This document shows positions 16,443 to 26,509 of a stretch of DNA of 64,000 nt, piece by piece. Positions within the stretch are counted from its first letter, which is position 1. Each line of letters starts with the position of its first letter. A program made the position numbers and the translations under genes. Below the pieces are notes generated by a model. It was given only the letters and a program-made list of their open reading frames with translations, did not search any database and was not told the origin of the DNA. The DNA is from JBAXPV01 sp037132075 (GTDB taxonomy: Bacteria; Bacteroidota; Bacteroidia; Bacteroidales; CAIXZF01): contig JBAXPV010000010.1 of assembly GCA_037132075.1 (NCBI GenBank), positions 1 through 64,000 on the forward strand, in the 5' to 3' direction.

Positions 16443-19400
16443 TTAGTGCGTTACCACCATTTTTTGAATCATTCGGTTACCCTCATATTCGATGTAGTAG
16501 TAATACAAACCCTGAGGTAGTTTTGAAGTGTCGATGATCAATTTATGATCTCCCTGCGTTACTTTCTCAGATTTGATAAGTAATCGCTGACCTAAGTAAT
16601 TACATAAGTTAAACGTGACTTCCCCGGCACCAGGCACTCTGTATTCAATCTCGGTTGACTGATCACAGGGGTTTGGATAGCTCTGAGCCATGAACAAACC
16701 GTTTGATGGATTCTCAGGGATTGAAGTCCATTTATTTTCGATTTTTGCGCAAAGGGTATCGTTGATTCCATAACCATCATTGGGCAGTTTGGTCAGAACA
16801 CAGATGTAATAGAATCCAATGTATTCATAACTATATTTCTGATCGAAAGTAAAATCAATGAAGTCATTTTGATTCAAGGCTGTTCCCGTCCATGTAGTAT
16901 CAACTACAATTGGAGTAAGACCGACCCTATATTCAATCGGAATAGAAGAAACCGGGGTATAGCCTAAGTTCGTAATTCTGACTTTCACTGTAGACTGTTC
17001 TCCATGAATGGTCATCGTGACAGGCTCAATAATCTGGGTGATCGCTACATCAAAAGGAGGTGCGATAACACTCACCAGCTTACAAGAAGTGTCATTATCG
17101 AGTTTTGTGTCAAAAGGCAAATCAGTAAATGCACAAAGCGAGAAACTTTGCAAAGGAGAAGCAATGGCAGGGAAAGTATAGTCAACCGTAGCATCCGGCA
17201 ATAGGGAGCCTGACCAGGTTGCTGCAGCAACTGTTGTTCCATTGATTTGATATTTAATAGGAATCGAAGTCAGGGTGTCTGTCCCAAAGTTTTTGATCCT
17301 GATTTTTACATCCAGGTTGGTCCCATAAGTAACTGAAGATCCAGGTTGAATGATACTGATCACACCGGCATCCTGAGGAATTTTTGGTGTAGTAAGTTCA
17401 AAATTGTCGATTGCCCATCCTGCAAATGGGGTTGCATGTGTATTTGCATAATAACAATAGAAATAATAGCGGAACTGAGCCGGGCTCGCGATATCTGGCA
17501 AGATCTTCAGGTCATAGGCAGAACGATGCCATCCTGGAACGCCGCCATCACCAACAAATCCGCTTGAGCCATTATTATACCAGTTGATACTGTTTGGGTC
17601 TCCCATTGAACCGAGGATTTTCCATTCTTTTATCCCGGTACTTGGATTAATAGCCAGGTATTCAACACGTGATTTGTCACCGGAATAAGTATCTACCCAA
17701 TGGTAAAATGCAATAGAGTCGTAACCAAAAGCCAGGTTGAACATGGGTGAATAGAGAACATCCGGATGCGCAACAGAAGCATACATTCCATTAATCTTGG
17801 TTTTCCAACAATTGGGCGCTGAATAAGGCGCATTTATCGTGGAATTGATCGGAGCCCCTTTCTCCCATTGTGCCGGGCCGTTTGGACCTCCCTTAGTATA
17901 CCAATAGTTAACTGCAGAATCGAAATTGTCTTTATATGGGATTGAAAAGACAGGGATTCCAAAGGCACACTTATACGCTGTGTCATTGATTGATGCACTG
18001 TCGTTGGGCAGGCTGGTATATGCTTTCAAGCAGTAGCTTCCAAGTGGAATCGTGTATGGTGTTGTGAATACATAGGTAGTTGAGTCACCTGCTGCAAGAT
18101 TTCCACTCCATGTTTCAGTAACTGGGGCTGAATTTCCAACCTTGTAAGATACAGGGCAGGTCGTCATCGGGGTCATACTGAAATTATTGAAACGAACAAC
18201 TACGTGTCCCGGGAAGCCAGCTGCATCTTCTCCATTTGGATTTTTGATGCTGTCGATACCAGCATCGGTATGATAAGGGTTGAAGATCTGGAAGTCATCA
18301 ATAAACACACCGGCATCCGTAGTGCCAAAGTTCGAAACAAACCTGAACCTGAACCGGACTTTCCCGACAAATGGTGCGTTGAAAATAGAAAGTTTATAAC
18401 TGACTTTGAGCCAGTTCAGTGCATTTCCTGACCAGGCTGCGCTGGAAGGAGTGGTCGCATTGATCGTTCCATTATACCAATTAATACCCAGAGGGTCGTT
18501 GAGCAATCCCAATACCAGCCAGCTGTTCCCATTGTCAATGCTATAATCAAGGATACAACCATCTCCATTGGTAGCGCCACTTTCAATTTTACGTTTCATC
18601 CAGAAGCTGAGCTTGGCATTAACAGCGCCGTTAAAAGCAAAAAGTTGTGTGGTCAAAGAACAGTTTGCACTGTTCGAATAAGGAGCGGCAAGGAGGTTTG
18701 TACCCCAAACGTGGGTGGGAGAATGGGCGTCATTCGGGAATGCAGTAGCGCTGGGAATGCCATGGATCCATTTTGTTCCTGCTGAATTTGATGCTACGAA
18801 CATTGAGGTGCCTTCAAAATCATCAACATAGGGCAAAGGACTGATAGGAATACCATAAACGTCTTTACAAGTGGTATCGTTGAAGGCATTGGAATCGAGG
18901 GTGGTCATCGTGGTCCAGGCACAGAAAGTATGATAGCCGCTGGGTAAGATAATGTTTGGCGTGAAATTAAAATCCTGTGTGTTGTTGGAGATAGGAGGTA
19001 ATGTTCCATTATAAGTCTGTGTAACCGGAGCGTTGTTGTCGATCTTATAAGTAACATTCATCGTATGAATGGTATCTAGACCAAAGTTCTTAAGGGTCAC
19101 TTTAACTGGTGAACTGGTGAATTCCGGGTAAGCTTTTGGAGGTAAGACAATTGCAATTACCCCAACATCTTTTCTGAGTTGTGGATTGATATACACCAGG
19201 TAATCTTCAGTTTCTCCATAATTGAATGTGCCACAGGCAGTTATGCTCGCATTTGTGCCTCCTTCTTTTAAAACAACCCGTAAACGTGTCAGACCAATGT
19301 GTGCATTAACAGGGACATAGACATTGCCTGAATTTGTAAAAGGACCGCCTGTTGGGAAATCCATAAAACAGCAAGCTTCCGTAGCTTCGTCAAACTGACC

Positions 19401-22172
19401 ATCCCAGTTCCAGTCAATATATACTTTAGCCCCGGTTCCATAAGGTGTCCCTCCATAGATGGTGCTGACGGAGATGCTATAAGTCTGATCCCTGGTAACC
19501 TGGGCCGGCACAACGTTTGTGAAATTGGTGTAATTGTTCAGTGCTGTGCTGTTGTTATTGGTAGGGTTGGCATTCCCATTGTTCATGTTCATGAAAGTAA
19601 CATTGCCAATATTGTCATCCATGGTAAGGTTGGTGGCGTTCAGAACTTCTGTAGAACCGGAAAGACAATATATGTACATTTTATTGGTAACAGCTTGTGT
19701 TGCAGTATCATTGGCATGGTTCAAATCGCCCGGGAGTTCAATCCAGGCTTTAATAGTGTATGTGCCGAAAGCTGAAAGGTTGGCAATTTGAGAATAAGTG
19801 AAGGTTATTTGATTTCCATAGCCAATACTTCCTGTATAAACGGGAGCCGTATAATTCTGCGTTGGCAGGGGACCTGTGATCCTATATTTTAGGGTGAAAT
19901 TTGACATAGCTAACAAGCCATAATTTCTGACGGTAATCTTCACTGAATCGTCGGGAGGAAGCTGCAGATTAAATCCTGTTACAGGTGCATCTACGGTAAG
20001 CACTGCCCCATCGTGAGACGGAGGTGAAGAAACATGCACGATGCTACTGGACCTTGGACTCGTACATCCATTGGTGGCTCGTACCTGTACATAAAATACA
20101 GTATCACCATAAAGATTCGTAGTTGGATAAGTAGATCCTCCATGCAGGCTGTCTGCGATTGTCCCACCTACGGGAATTTTCCACCAACTAATTGGTAATG
20201 TGGATGTTGCCGTTAATGTTGTCGAGGTCCCATAGCCAATAGATTGGGTAACTACCCCTGGTGGGTAAGGAACATACTTTGAAATCACGGTCCTGTATGT
20301 CGTATCATCACCGTGGTTGGGGTCGTTGGTGAGACTTACCCACGCTTTAATGGTGAAGCTGGAATCAACGGGAACGATGGTGGCTAGGTTAACTGGAGTT
20401 GTAAAAGTATACAGGGTCGTATCTCCTGGAGCCAAAGGTGGGGAGAATGTAACAAGTTCGTTGACAACTGTAGTTGATGCAGATCTTTTGTAACTAGCAG
20501 TAATTGTGCTAATAGCAGTTAATCCCATATTGATAATCTTCATCTTGACGATTTCATTTTGAAGTCCGCATCCTGTTATTGGAGCAGTAAGGGCATCGGC
20601 CGCAGCTTCTTGTGGAGCAGGTAATACGATTGAGAAGTCATCAATTGAAACCCCGTCAACATTGGTCCATCCATTCGAAAGGAATACAAATTTAAATCGT
20701 ACAGTGTTCGTCTGGTTGTTTAAGACACTTAAACGATATTTGGCTTGTTTCCATCCATTTGAGTTCCCTTCCCACGCTGGCAAATTGGTGAAATCCAAGT
20801 TGTTGGTCGTGTACCAGTTGATTCCTTGAGGATCAGTTGGGCCGGCACCTAAAATCGTCCATGAAGTACCGTTAGTCGAATACAGCAGGCGGAAACCATC
20901 ACTGGTAGCCTGGGTTTTACAATTAAACCAAAATGACATACGGGCGTTAAAAGCGCCAGTGAAGTTAAAGGGAGGCGAAATCAATTCGCAATTGGCATTG
21001 ATGTCATATGCTGTGGCAAGGTTAACATCCCAGGATTTTGTTGGGGAATGGGCTGAATTTGTCGCATTAAAACTTGGTGTGCCCAATTGCCAGTCAGTAC
21101 TGGGTGTATTTACGTTTATGGTGTTTGAGGTCCATAGATTATTAACCCCTTCAAAATTGTCATTAAAGGGGAAATGAAAGGGTTGAAAATAGATCAGGCA
21201 AACAGCAGGTCCTGAATTCAGTGTTGTGTTGAAATTGTGTGCCGGCGAAGCATCATAAGCAATCACCCAGTAACATACCTGGCTTGAATCTGCGAGTAAA
21301 GGAAGGTTTGCATAATAGGAGGTATCAGATGCCTGGAATGTCATACTCAAGGTGTCGTTAGTTCCCCCGTCGACCTTATAAACGAGTTTCACAGCGCTTA
21401 AGCCACTCAGGTCGCTCACTTTGGCACGAACAGGATAAGGGCCTGCAGTATAGGTTACGTCTTTCCAAATAGGGTTGGCTAAGGCAACAAAAGGAGGAAT
21501 TTGCTCTGAATAAGACATTTTCACCCTGATGTTGTCAAGATACCAGCCTTTGTTCCCATTAGGTCCGGCGATACCACCATCAGGTAATTTAAATCTGACT
21601 TTTGCATTGGCACAATTGCCGATTAACAGGGACACATCAAAGGTTTCCTGTTTCCACCAGGCATTCAGCGGTAAAGCTGTAGGGCTTGCAGGGTTCCAGG
21701 TTCCTCCGTAAGAGCTGTTGGTGAACTTATTTCCGTTGTTGACAAAAGTCCCCACGCCGGGAGGTAACAAGTTAGCATTATTAACATAATTAAGTCCAGA
21801 CAACTGTGTCCAGGAAGTACCGCCATTGCTTGATACTTCAATGATGCCTCCGTCAAGCGGGTCTACCTTGCATATCTGAGAGAAAGTTAACAGCACATAG
21901 GAATTTCCTACAGTGCTAAATGCAATTGAGGTCAGATAGGTCGTCTTGCCCGTTTTTACCTGGCATGAATCGCATCGTAAACTTGTAGATCCCGAATGAA
22001 CCCGGGTATTCCCTCCCCAGTCATCGGTGCCAGCTATACCAAACTGTGACGAAACCACACTGTCACCCATAGAAGGTAACTCAAAGTCCTCGGTGAATGT
22101 GGTGATGTATTGGCTGCGGGCTGTAAATGAAACAAATAATAACAGACCGGCGAAAAGTAAAAACTTCTTCAT
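16443..22172 (-). CDS. Giant T9SS-exported modular surface protein (1909 residues)
   Basis: The protein has a signal peptide (about 20 residues, ending ARSQ) and a C-terminal type A sorting domain (about the last 85 residues: SYPNPCDQSTEIEYRV ... GLYYYYIEY), so it is a T9SS cargo. Between them I count four jelly-roll 'choice-of-anchor J'/MAM-like modules (near residues 25-230, 340-520, 1150-1320 and 1440-1610), each ending in a (I/L)DD(F/N)xI-like strand. They alternate with CARDB-like beta-sandwiches marked by 'KNFGxDT/TNLGYTP' strands, and there is one GEVED domain (GETEDYLVYI). No catalytic motif is evident. It is probably an adhesin or a matrix protein. It is paralogous to the next gene upstream and has its own promoter. 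Confidence 0.85.
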   Translation of the reverse strand: MKKFLLFAGLLLFVSFTARSQYITTFTEDFELPSMGDSVVSSQFGIAGTDDWGGNTRVHSGSTSLRCDSCQVKTGKTTYLTSIAFSTVGNSYVLLTFSQICKVDPLDGGIIEVSSNGGTSWTQLSGLNYVNNANLLPPGVGTFVNNGNKFTNSSYGGTWNPASPTALPLNAWWKQETFDVSLLIGNCANAKVRFKLPDGGIAGPNGNKGWYLDNIRVKMSYSEQIPPFVALANPIWKDVTYTAGPYPVRAKVSDLSGLSAVKLVYKVDGGTNDTLSMTFQASDTSYYANLPLLADSSQVCYWVIAYDASPAHNFNTTLNSGPAVCLIYFQPFHFPFNDNFEGVNNLWTSNTINVNTPSTDWQLGTPSFNATNSAHSPTKSWDVNLATAYDINANCELISPPFNFTGAFNARMSFWFNCKTQATSDGFRLLYSTNGTSWTILGAGPTDPQGINWYTTNNLDFTNLPAWEGNSNGWKQAKYRLSVLNNQTNTVRFKFVFLSNGWTNVDGVSIDDFSIVLPAPQEAAADALTAPITGCGLQNEIVKMKIINMGLTAISTITASYKRSASTTVVNELVTFSPPLAPGDTTLYTFTTPVNLATIVPVDSSFTIKAWVSLTNDPNHGDDTTYRTVISKYVPYPPGVVTQSIGYGTSTTLTATSTLPISWWKIPVGGTIADSLHGGSTYPTTNLYGDTVFYVQVRATNGCTSPRSSSIVHVSSPPSHDGAVLTVDAPVTGFNLQLPPDDSVKITVRNYGLLAMSNFTLKYRITGPLPTQNYTAPVYTGSIGYGNQITFTYSQIANLSAFGTYTIKAWIELPGDLNHANDTATQAVTNKMYIYCLSGSTEVLNATNLTMDDNIGNVTFMNMNNGNANPTNNNSTALNNYTNFTNVVPAQVTRDQTYSISVSTIYGGTPYGTGAKVYIDWNWDGQFDEATEACCFMDFPTGGPFTNSGNVYVPVNAHIGLTRLRVVLKEGGTNASITACGTFNYGETEDYLVYINPQLRKDVGVIAIVLPPKAYPEFTSSPVKVTLKNFGLDTIHTMNVTYKIDNNAPVTQTYNGTLPPISNNTQDFNFTPNIILPSGYHTFCAWTTMTTLDSNAFNDTTCKDVYGIPISPLPYVDDFEGTSMFVASNSAGTKWIHGIPSATAFPNDAHSPTHVWGTNLLAAPYSNSANCSLTTQLFAFNGAVNAKLSFWMKRKIESGATNGDGCILDYSIDNGNSWLVLGLLNDPLGINWYNGTINATTPSSAAWSGNALNWLKVSYKLSIFNAPFVGKVRFRFRFVSNFGTTDAGVFIDDFQIFNPYHTDAGIDSIKNPNGEDAAGFPGHVVVRFNNFSMTPMTTCPVSYKVGNSAPVTETWSGNLAAGDSTTYVFTTPYTIPLGSYCLKAYTSLPNDSASINDTAYKCAFGIPVFSIPYKDNFDSAVNYWYTKGGPNGPAQWEKGAPINSTINAPYSAPNCWKTKINGMYASVAHPDVLYSPMFNLAFGYDSIAFYHWVDTYSGDKSRVEYLAINPSTGIKEWKILGSMGDPNSINWYNNGSSGFVGDGGVPGWHRSAYDLKILPDIASPAQFRYYFYCYYANTHATPFAGWAIDNFELTTPKIPQDAGVISIIQPGSSVTYGTNLDVKIRIKNFGTDTLTSIPIKYQINGTTVAAATWSGSLLPDATVDYTFPAIASPLQSFSLCAFTDLPFDTKLDNDTSCKLVSVIAPPFDVAITQIIEPVTMTIHGEQSTVKVRITNLGYTPVSSIPIEYRVGLTPIVVDTTWTGTALNQNDFIDFTFDQKYSYEYIGFYYICVLTKLPNDGYGINDTLCAKIENKWTSIPENPSNGLFMAQSYPNPCDQSTEIEYRVPGAGEVTFNLCNYLGQRLLIKSEKVTQGDHKLIIDTSKLPQGLYYYYIEYEGNRMIQKMVVTH

Positions 22173-22229
22173 ATTAAGATTTTATTATCAAATCAAATTC
22201 AAATGTTGTTAAGAAAAGCCAAAAGTTTG

Positions 22230-22261
22230 TAAAAGTAAATAAATTCTGAAAACTATCCAAA
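22230..22261 (-). promoter_or_regulatory. Promoter of the 1909-residue cargo gene
   Basis: The minus strand reads TTTG (22261-22258), a 20-base spacer, then TACTTTTA (22237-22230). This matches the Bacteroidota -33/-7 arrangement with one mismatch, and gives a leader of about 50 bases. Both cargo genes may therefore be separate transcription units. Confidence 0.55.
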
Positions 22262-22362
22262 TGCTTGGCTTTTGAAAAACATAGACCGGGAGAGTAGCAT
22301 AAGGGTTGCCCCAAACAGGAAAATAATTATAGGCTAATTGGTAGGTTTTGAAGGTTACGGAT

Positions 22363-25134
22363 CTATTTTTTCTCCTGATGTATGATGAGCATTTTTTTAC
22401 TTAAATGCTTCCCTTCAAAGGAAAGCTCATAAGTATAAAGACCTTCAGGATAATCTGCAGTTGAGATTTCGAGGCTATGGGTTCCTGCAGCAGCCTTGTC
22501 TGTCATTGACATCATTTTCTGACCCTGGTAATTGACCAGCGAAAAGCTAAAAGTTCCCGGACTTGGTAGTCGATATTCTATCCGGCTAAGCTTATCTGAA
22601 GGGTTGGGAAAATTCTGGGATAAACTGAAATTACTCCCTTGCAATTGCGAAACAGAGGTGGTGGTTGCAGCTTCAAGCCTGGCACAACTACTGTCATTCG
22701 AAGAGTAACAATCTCCGCCTAACAAACTGAACCCGCACAAAAGGTAATATCCCAGGAAGTCGTTATGAAATGGCTGATCAAAGGTGAAAATGCTGGTTTC
22801 TCCCTGTAATAAGGGCGGCCCTGTTCGGGTTTCAAAAACTTTTATTGAGGTGCCATAAATGGAGTACCCCAATGGAATGTTCGTTACAGGCTGTTTTCCG
22901 CGATTCCTAATCAAAAGACTAACAGAGGTCGCACTGCCTTGCAAGGTAGAGGAATTGGGTTCAAGAATCTGCTGCACTTCAACATCCTGGATGGGTGGCT
23001 CAACATTTACCCGTAATCCAAGGCTGTCATTGGAATAATTAAGATCCTCATCCAAGGCAGTATAAACTAAAATCTTATAATCATTTAATGGTGAGGGTGT
23101 TGATGGGAAGCTGACCACAACGCTAGAATCTGGTAAAAGGAATCCATTCCAGTTTAAATGTCCTTGAGAGATCCCATTCAGATCATACTTTATTGGGATA
23201 TAGGTCAGGGGGTCTGAGCCATAGTTTTTAAGGATGATTTTCACCGACAAATCGTCGCAATAGGTATGCTTTTTTAATGGCTGAAGGATTTTGACCAGGC
23301 CGGCATCTCTTGCTAAAGGGACACTGATTGCAAAATCATCCACAAAAACACCTTTGTCATTATTTATCAGATCTGAAATGAAAACAAGTCTGAATAGTAC
23401 CGGTTTATGAAAATGATCAAATTGTGCAAGATTGTAATAGACATGTTGCCATCCTCCAGAATTTCCTGTCCAGGCAGCTTGTTGGTTGTTCAGGAGCCCC
23501 TTATACCATTGGTGCCCCATCGGGTCATTGAGTGATCCCAGAATCGACCAGCTTAATCCACTGTCGGAACTGTATTCAAGGTAGGACCCATCATTCAGAT
23601 CTGCAAAGTGATATTTTAACTTTAATGATAAGATGCCGTGTACAACATTACTGAAATCAAAAGCCGGGCTGATAAGTGCACAGTTTGCGTTTTTTTCATA
23701 GGCCTCAGCATTAAGGTTCGTTCCCCATAAGTAAGGTGCTGTAGGAACCGTATCAGGATAATTGCCCTGACCGGGGATACCCCGTATCCATTTTGTTGAT
23801 GGTTCGGCATAGGTCCAGAATAAGGTGTTGTGATCAAAATCATCCGAAAAAGGGATTTCCATCACAGGGGCATGTGTGATTATCAATGTGTCTGGATTTC
23901 TGATGCTTACACATCCATTGGAGGCTATACATTCCGCATAAAAAATAGTACTGTTGAACAAAGGAAAGGTGTGGTAAGTCGATCCCTGGTATAATGGATC
24001 CGCTCCCTGCTTGGAACTATACCAACGTACTGTATTGGCCGCGATCGCAGTAAGATTTGCCGATAATCCATAAGCAAAAGGTAATACTTTTGAAAACGTT
24101 GGCGGTAAAGGCCTGGCTTTCGAGATAAGATAAAGGCTTGCCGTATCATCCCTTGGATCTGGGTCATTTACGAGGGAAACCCAGGCTTTAATGTTGAAAT
24201 TCTTGTCTGTGTTTGTGACATGCAAATTAACAGGAGTGGTAAAGGAATAAATCCCTGAACCGCCGGCCGCAATCACCATATTAATGTTCTCTGATACAAT
24301 AAGTCCGGTGTCATTTAGCTGGTATTTTGCCTTTAATCCGCCGTTAATCTGGGATAACCCAACATTCATGATGCTCACCGTGACGATTTCCTCGTTTAGG
24401 TCACAGCCCGATTTGGGCGACAGTATTGCGTTCAGGCTGGCTTCCTGTGCCGTTGGAATGAGGATGCTAAAATCATCAATACTTGCCCCGTCGAGGCAAA
24501 CCGTTGAATCTGATTGAAAGACAAACCTGAACTTTACCAGGTTCAGCTGGTTGTTAAGGGGATTCAGATCATATTGCACCTCTTTCCATCCTCCCGAATT
24601 TCCTGTCCAGGCTGATTGCCCTGTCCCTCCGAGGTTTGAAGTGGTATACCAGTTATGAGCTAAGGGATCACTAATTGTCCCGGTATGACTCCAGTTTAAT
24701 CCATCATCGATCGAATATTCAAGCCAAAACCCATCACAATTAGCCTGGGTTTTATAGTTGACCCATAAGCTCAGGCGGGCATGATAAATGCCGTTAAAAT
24801 TAAATTGTGGGGAGGTCAGGAAACAATGTGCATTATTGGAATATGCTGAGCCCAGGTTTACATCCCATGCTGTTGGTGGGGTATGGGCACTGTTGGTGGC
24901 TCCGAAATTGGGCTTACCCCATTGCCAGGAAGTCCCGTTGGTAGCAGGGCCTGCCTCCCAAAGGTTTAAAGCGGTACCTGGTAATTTGGAAAATAAATCA
25001 GTTGAAACAAGGCTTGTTTTGCTGCCTGATCCAACAGCTGTTACAAGAGTTTGCTGCCCAATACCTGTGAAGGAAAGGAAAATGAAAAATAAGCCTAAGG
25101 CCGGTACTATAGGATTCCAGGTATATTCTCCCAT
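22363..25134 (-). CDS. T9SS-exported modular surface protein (923 residues)
   Basis: A shorter paralog of the 1909-residue protein. A hydrophobic signal segment lies at about residues 8-27 (ending GIGQQ). Two jelly-roll modules (about 60-225 and 430-605) have the same landmarks as the larger protein, for example SAHTPPTAWDVNLGSAY against SAHSPTKSWDVNLATAY, and ASIDDFSI strands. CARDB-like sandwiches fill the rest, and a sorting domain ends it (QNFPNPSDKLSRIEYRL ... GLYTYELSFEGK), followed by a basic tail. The module order suggests tandem duplication with gain or loss of modules. Export to the surface by the T9SS components encoded here is inferred. No enzyme motif is seen. Confidence 0.85.
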   Translation of the reverse strand: MGEYTWNPIVPALGLFFIFLSFTGIGQQTLVTAVGSGSKTSLVSTDLFSKLPGTALNLWEAGPATNGTSWQWGKPNFGATNSAHTPPTAWDVNLGSAYSNNAHCFLTSPQFNFNGIYHARLSLWVNYKTQANCDGFWLEYSIDDGLNWSHTGTISDPLAHNWYTTSNLGGTGQSAWTGNSGGWKEVQYDLNPLNNQLNLVKFRFVFQSDSTVCLDGASIDDFSILIPTAQEASLNAILSPKSGCDLNEEIVTVSIMNVGLSQINGGLKAKYQLNDTGLIVSENINMVIAAGGSGIYSFTTPVNLHVTNTDKNFNIKAWVSLVNDPDPRDDTASLYLISKARPLPPTFSKVLPFAYGLSANLTAIAANTVRWYSSKQGADPLYQGSTYHTFPLFNSTIFYAECIASNGCVSIRNPDTLIITHAPVMEIPFSDDFDHNTLFWTYAEPSTKWIRGIPGQGNYPDTVPTAPYLWGTNLNAEAYEKNANCALISPAFDFSNVVHGILSLKLKYHFADLNDGSYLEYSSDSGLSWSILGSLNDPMGHQWYKGLLNNQQAAWTGNSGGWQHVYYNLAQFDHFHKPVLFRLVFISDLINNDKGVFVDDFAISVPLARDAGLVKILQPLKKHTYCDDLSVKIILKNYGSDPLTYIPIKYDLNGISQGHLNWNGFLLPDSSVVVSFPSTPSPLNDYKILVYTALDEDLNYSNDSLGLRVNVEPPIQDVEVQQILEPNSSTLQGSATSVSLLIRNRGKQPVTNIPLGYSIYGTSIKVFETRTGPPLLQGETSIFTFDQPFHNDFLGYYLLCGFSLLGGDCYSSNDSSCARLEAATTTSVSQLQGSNFSLSQNFPNPSDKLSRIEYRLPSPGTFSFSLVNYQGQKMMSMTDKAAAGTHSLEISTADYPEGLYTYELSFEGKHLSKKMLIIHQEKK

Positions 25135-25222
25135 TGGAGAGTTTAGGTATAATTGGGCTATAAAAAATCAGGATATTAACTTTGTTAAAGACATTGAATT
25201 TCAGTTTGGGTTGCCTGAGAAT

Positions 25223-26509
25223 TTAAATAACTTCTGCCACAACAAAAGTGCTCCCCCCAATAAAAATAAGATCCTGGTTCGAGGCCGCAGACAACGCGGC
25301 TTTATAAGCTTCGCGCACCGAATCGTAAGTTTTTCCAAAAAGTCCGGAAGCGGAAGCTTGTTGTTGCAAGATGTTGACATTCAGTCCTCTGGGAATGTCA
25401 GCTTTGCAAAAATAATAGGTTGCGTCCTTAGGGAACAAGCCAAGGATATCTTTAAGATTTTTATCTTCTACAAATCCTAAAACCAGGTGCAATCTTGTAT
25501 AGGTCAGGGAAAATAACTGGGTCATCACTGCATGAATTCCATCCAGGTTGTGCCCTGTATCACAAATCACCCTGGGCCGTTTCCGGATTAGTTCCCAACG
25601 CCCTCTGAATGCCGTGTTTGTTTTGGTTTTTAAAATCCCTGTACGGATTGCGTCCGGACCTATCCTAAAGCCATTATTATTTAAAACTTCAATGGCAGTA
25701 AGCAGTGTCCTGATATTTAGTAATTGGTAGTCGCCGGCTAAAGGACAATCTAATTGCTGACTTTCCTGCTCAGCCTTATGAGTGGCAAGAACATGGATGC
25801 TATCTAATGAGTTATCCAGTTTCTCCACAATGAAATGATCACTGGCAAAGTGAACAATTGTCCTTACGTCCCTGGCTTTTTTAATAAACACCGCTTTTGT
25901 TTCCGAATTGGCTTCTCCGACAACGACCGGGATTCCTGTTTTGATAATGCCAGCCTTTTCAAAGGCAATCTTTACAAGACTGTCTCCTAGAAACTGCGTA
26001 TGATCGAAGCTGATGTTCGTGATCACACAAAGATCCGGATTGAGAATGTTTGTGGAATCGAGTCTGCCGCCCATTCCTGTTTCCATCACGGCAATCTCGG
26101 TATTCTGTTCACTAAAATACTCCAGGCAAAGACCGAAGCTCATTTCAAAGAATGACGGCTGAATTGCATCAAGTTCTTTTTTGTGGCGGTTGACAAAGCC
26201 GCTTACAAAGGATTTTGGGATCATATGCCCGTTAATACGAATCCTTTCCCTGAAGTCTTTCAGGTGAGGAGAGGTGTATAGGCCGGTTTTATAGCCTGCT
26301 TCCTGTAAGACAGATGCCAGCATATGACTTACTGAGCCTTTTCCGTTGGTTCCTGCAATGTGTATGGCTCGAAGTTTCTGCTGCGGATTCCCGAGCATCG
26401 CTGCAAGGGCATACGTCTTCTCAAGGTCAGCTTTATAAGCAGTCGCCCCGATGCGATGAAACATGGGGAGCTGGCTAAAGAAATAATCGAGTGTTTCCTG
26501 GTAATTCAT
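25223..26509 (-). CDS. folC: Folylpolyglutamate / dihydrofolate synthase
   Basis: A Mur-ligase-like ATP-dependent enzyme of 428 residues that adds glutamate to folates and may also join dihydropteroate to glutamate. Visible motifs: P-loop HIAGTNGKGSVSHM near residue 50, TSPHLKDFRERIRING, METGMGGRLDSTN (the catalytic Glu), NISFDHTQFLG and CDTGHNLDGI. Its ATG shares one base with the stop of the tonB-like gene (TGATG at 26507-26511), so it is coupled to the exbB-exbD-tonB set, an odd functional partner but a recurrent one in this phylum. Confidence 0.93.
   Translation of the reverse strand: MNYQETLDYFFSQLPMFHRIGATAYKADLEKTYALAAMLGNPQQKLRAIHIAGTNGKGSVSHMLASVLQEAGYKTGLYTSPHLKDFRERIRINGHMIPKSFVSGFVNRHKKELDAIQPSFFEMSFGLCLEYFSEQNTEIAVMETGMGGRLDSTNILNPDLCVITNISFDHTQFLGDSLVKIAFEKAGIIKTGIPVVVGEANSETKAVFIKKARDVRTIVHFASDHFIVEKLDNSLDSIHVLATHKAEQESQQLDCPLAGDYQLLNIRTLLTAIEVLNNNGFRIGPDAIRTGILKTKTNTAFRGRWELIRKRPRVICDTGHNLDGIHAVMTQLFSLTYTRLHLVLGFVEDKNLKDILGLFPKDATYYFCKADIPRGLNVNILQQQASASGLFGKTYDSVREAYKAALSAASNQDLIFIGGSTFVVAEVI

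Noticed and set aside
24788..25480. 230-residue plus-strand frame
   Set aside because: It crosses the 5' end of the cargo gene and the 3' end of folC, both well supported; low-complexity translation without a family.
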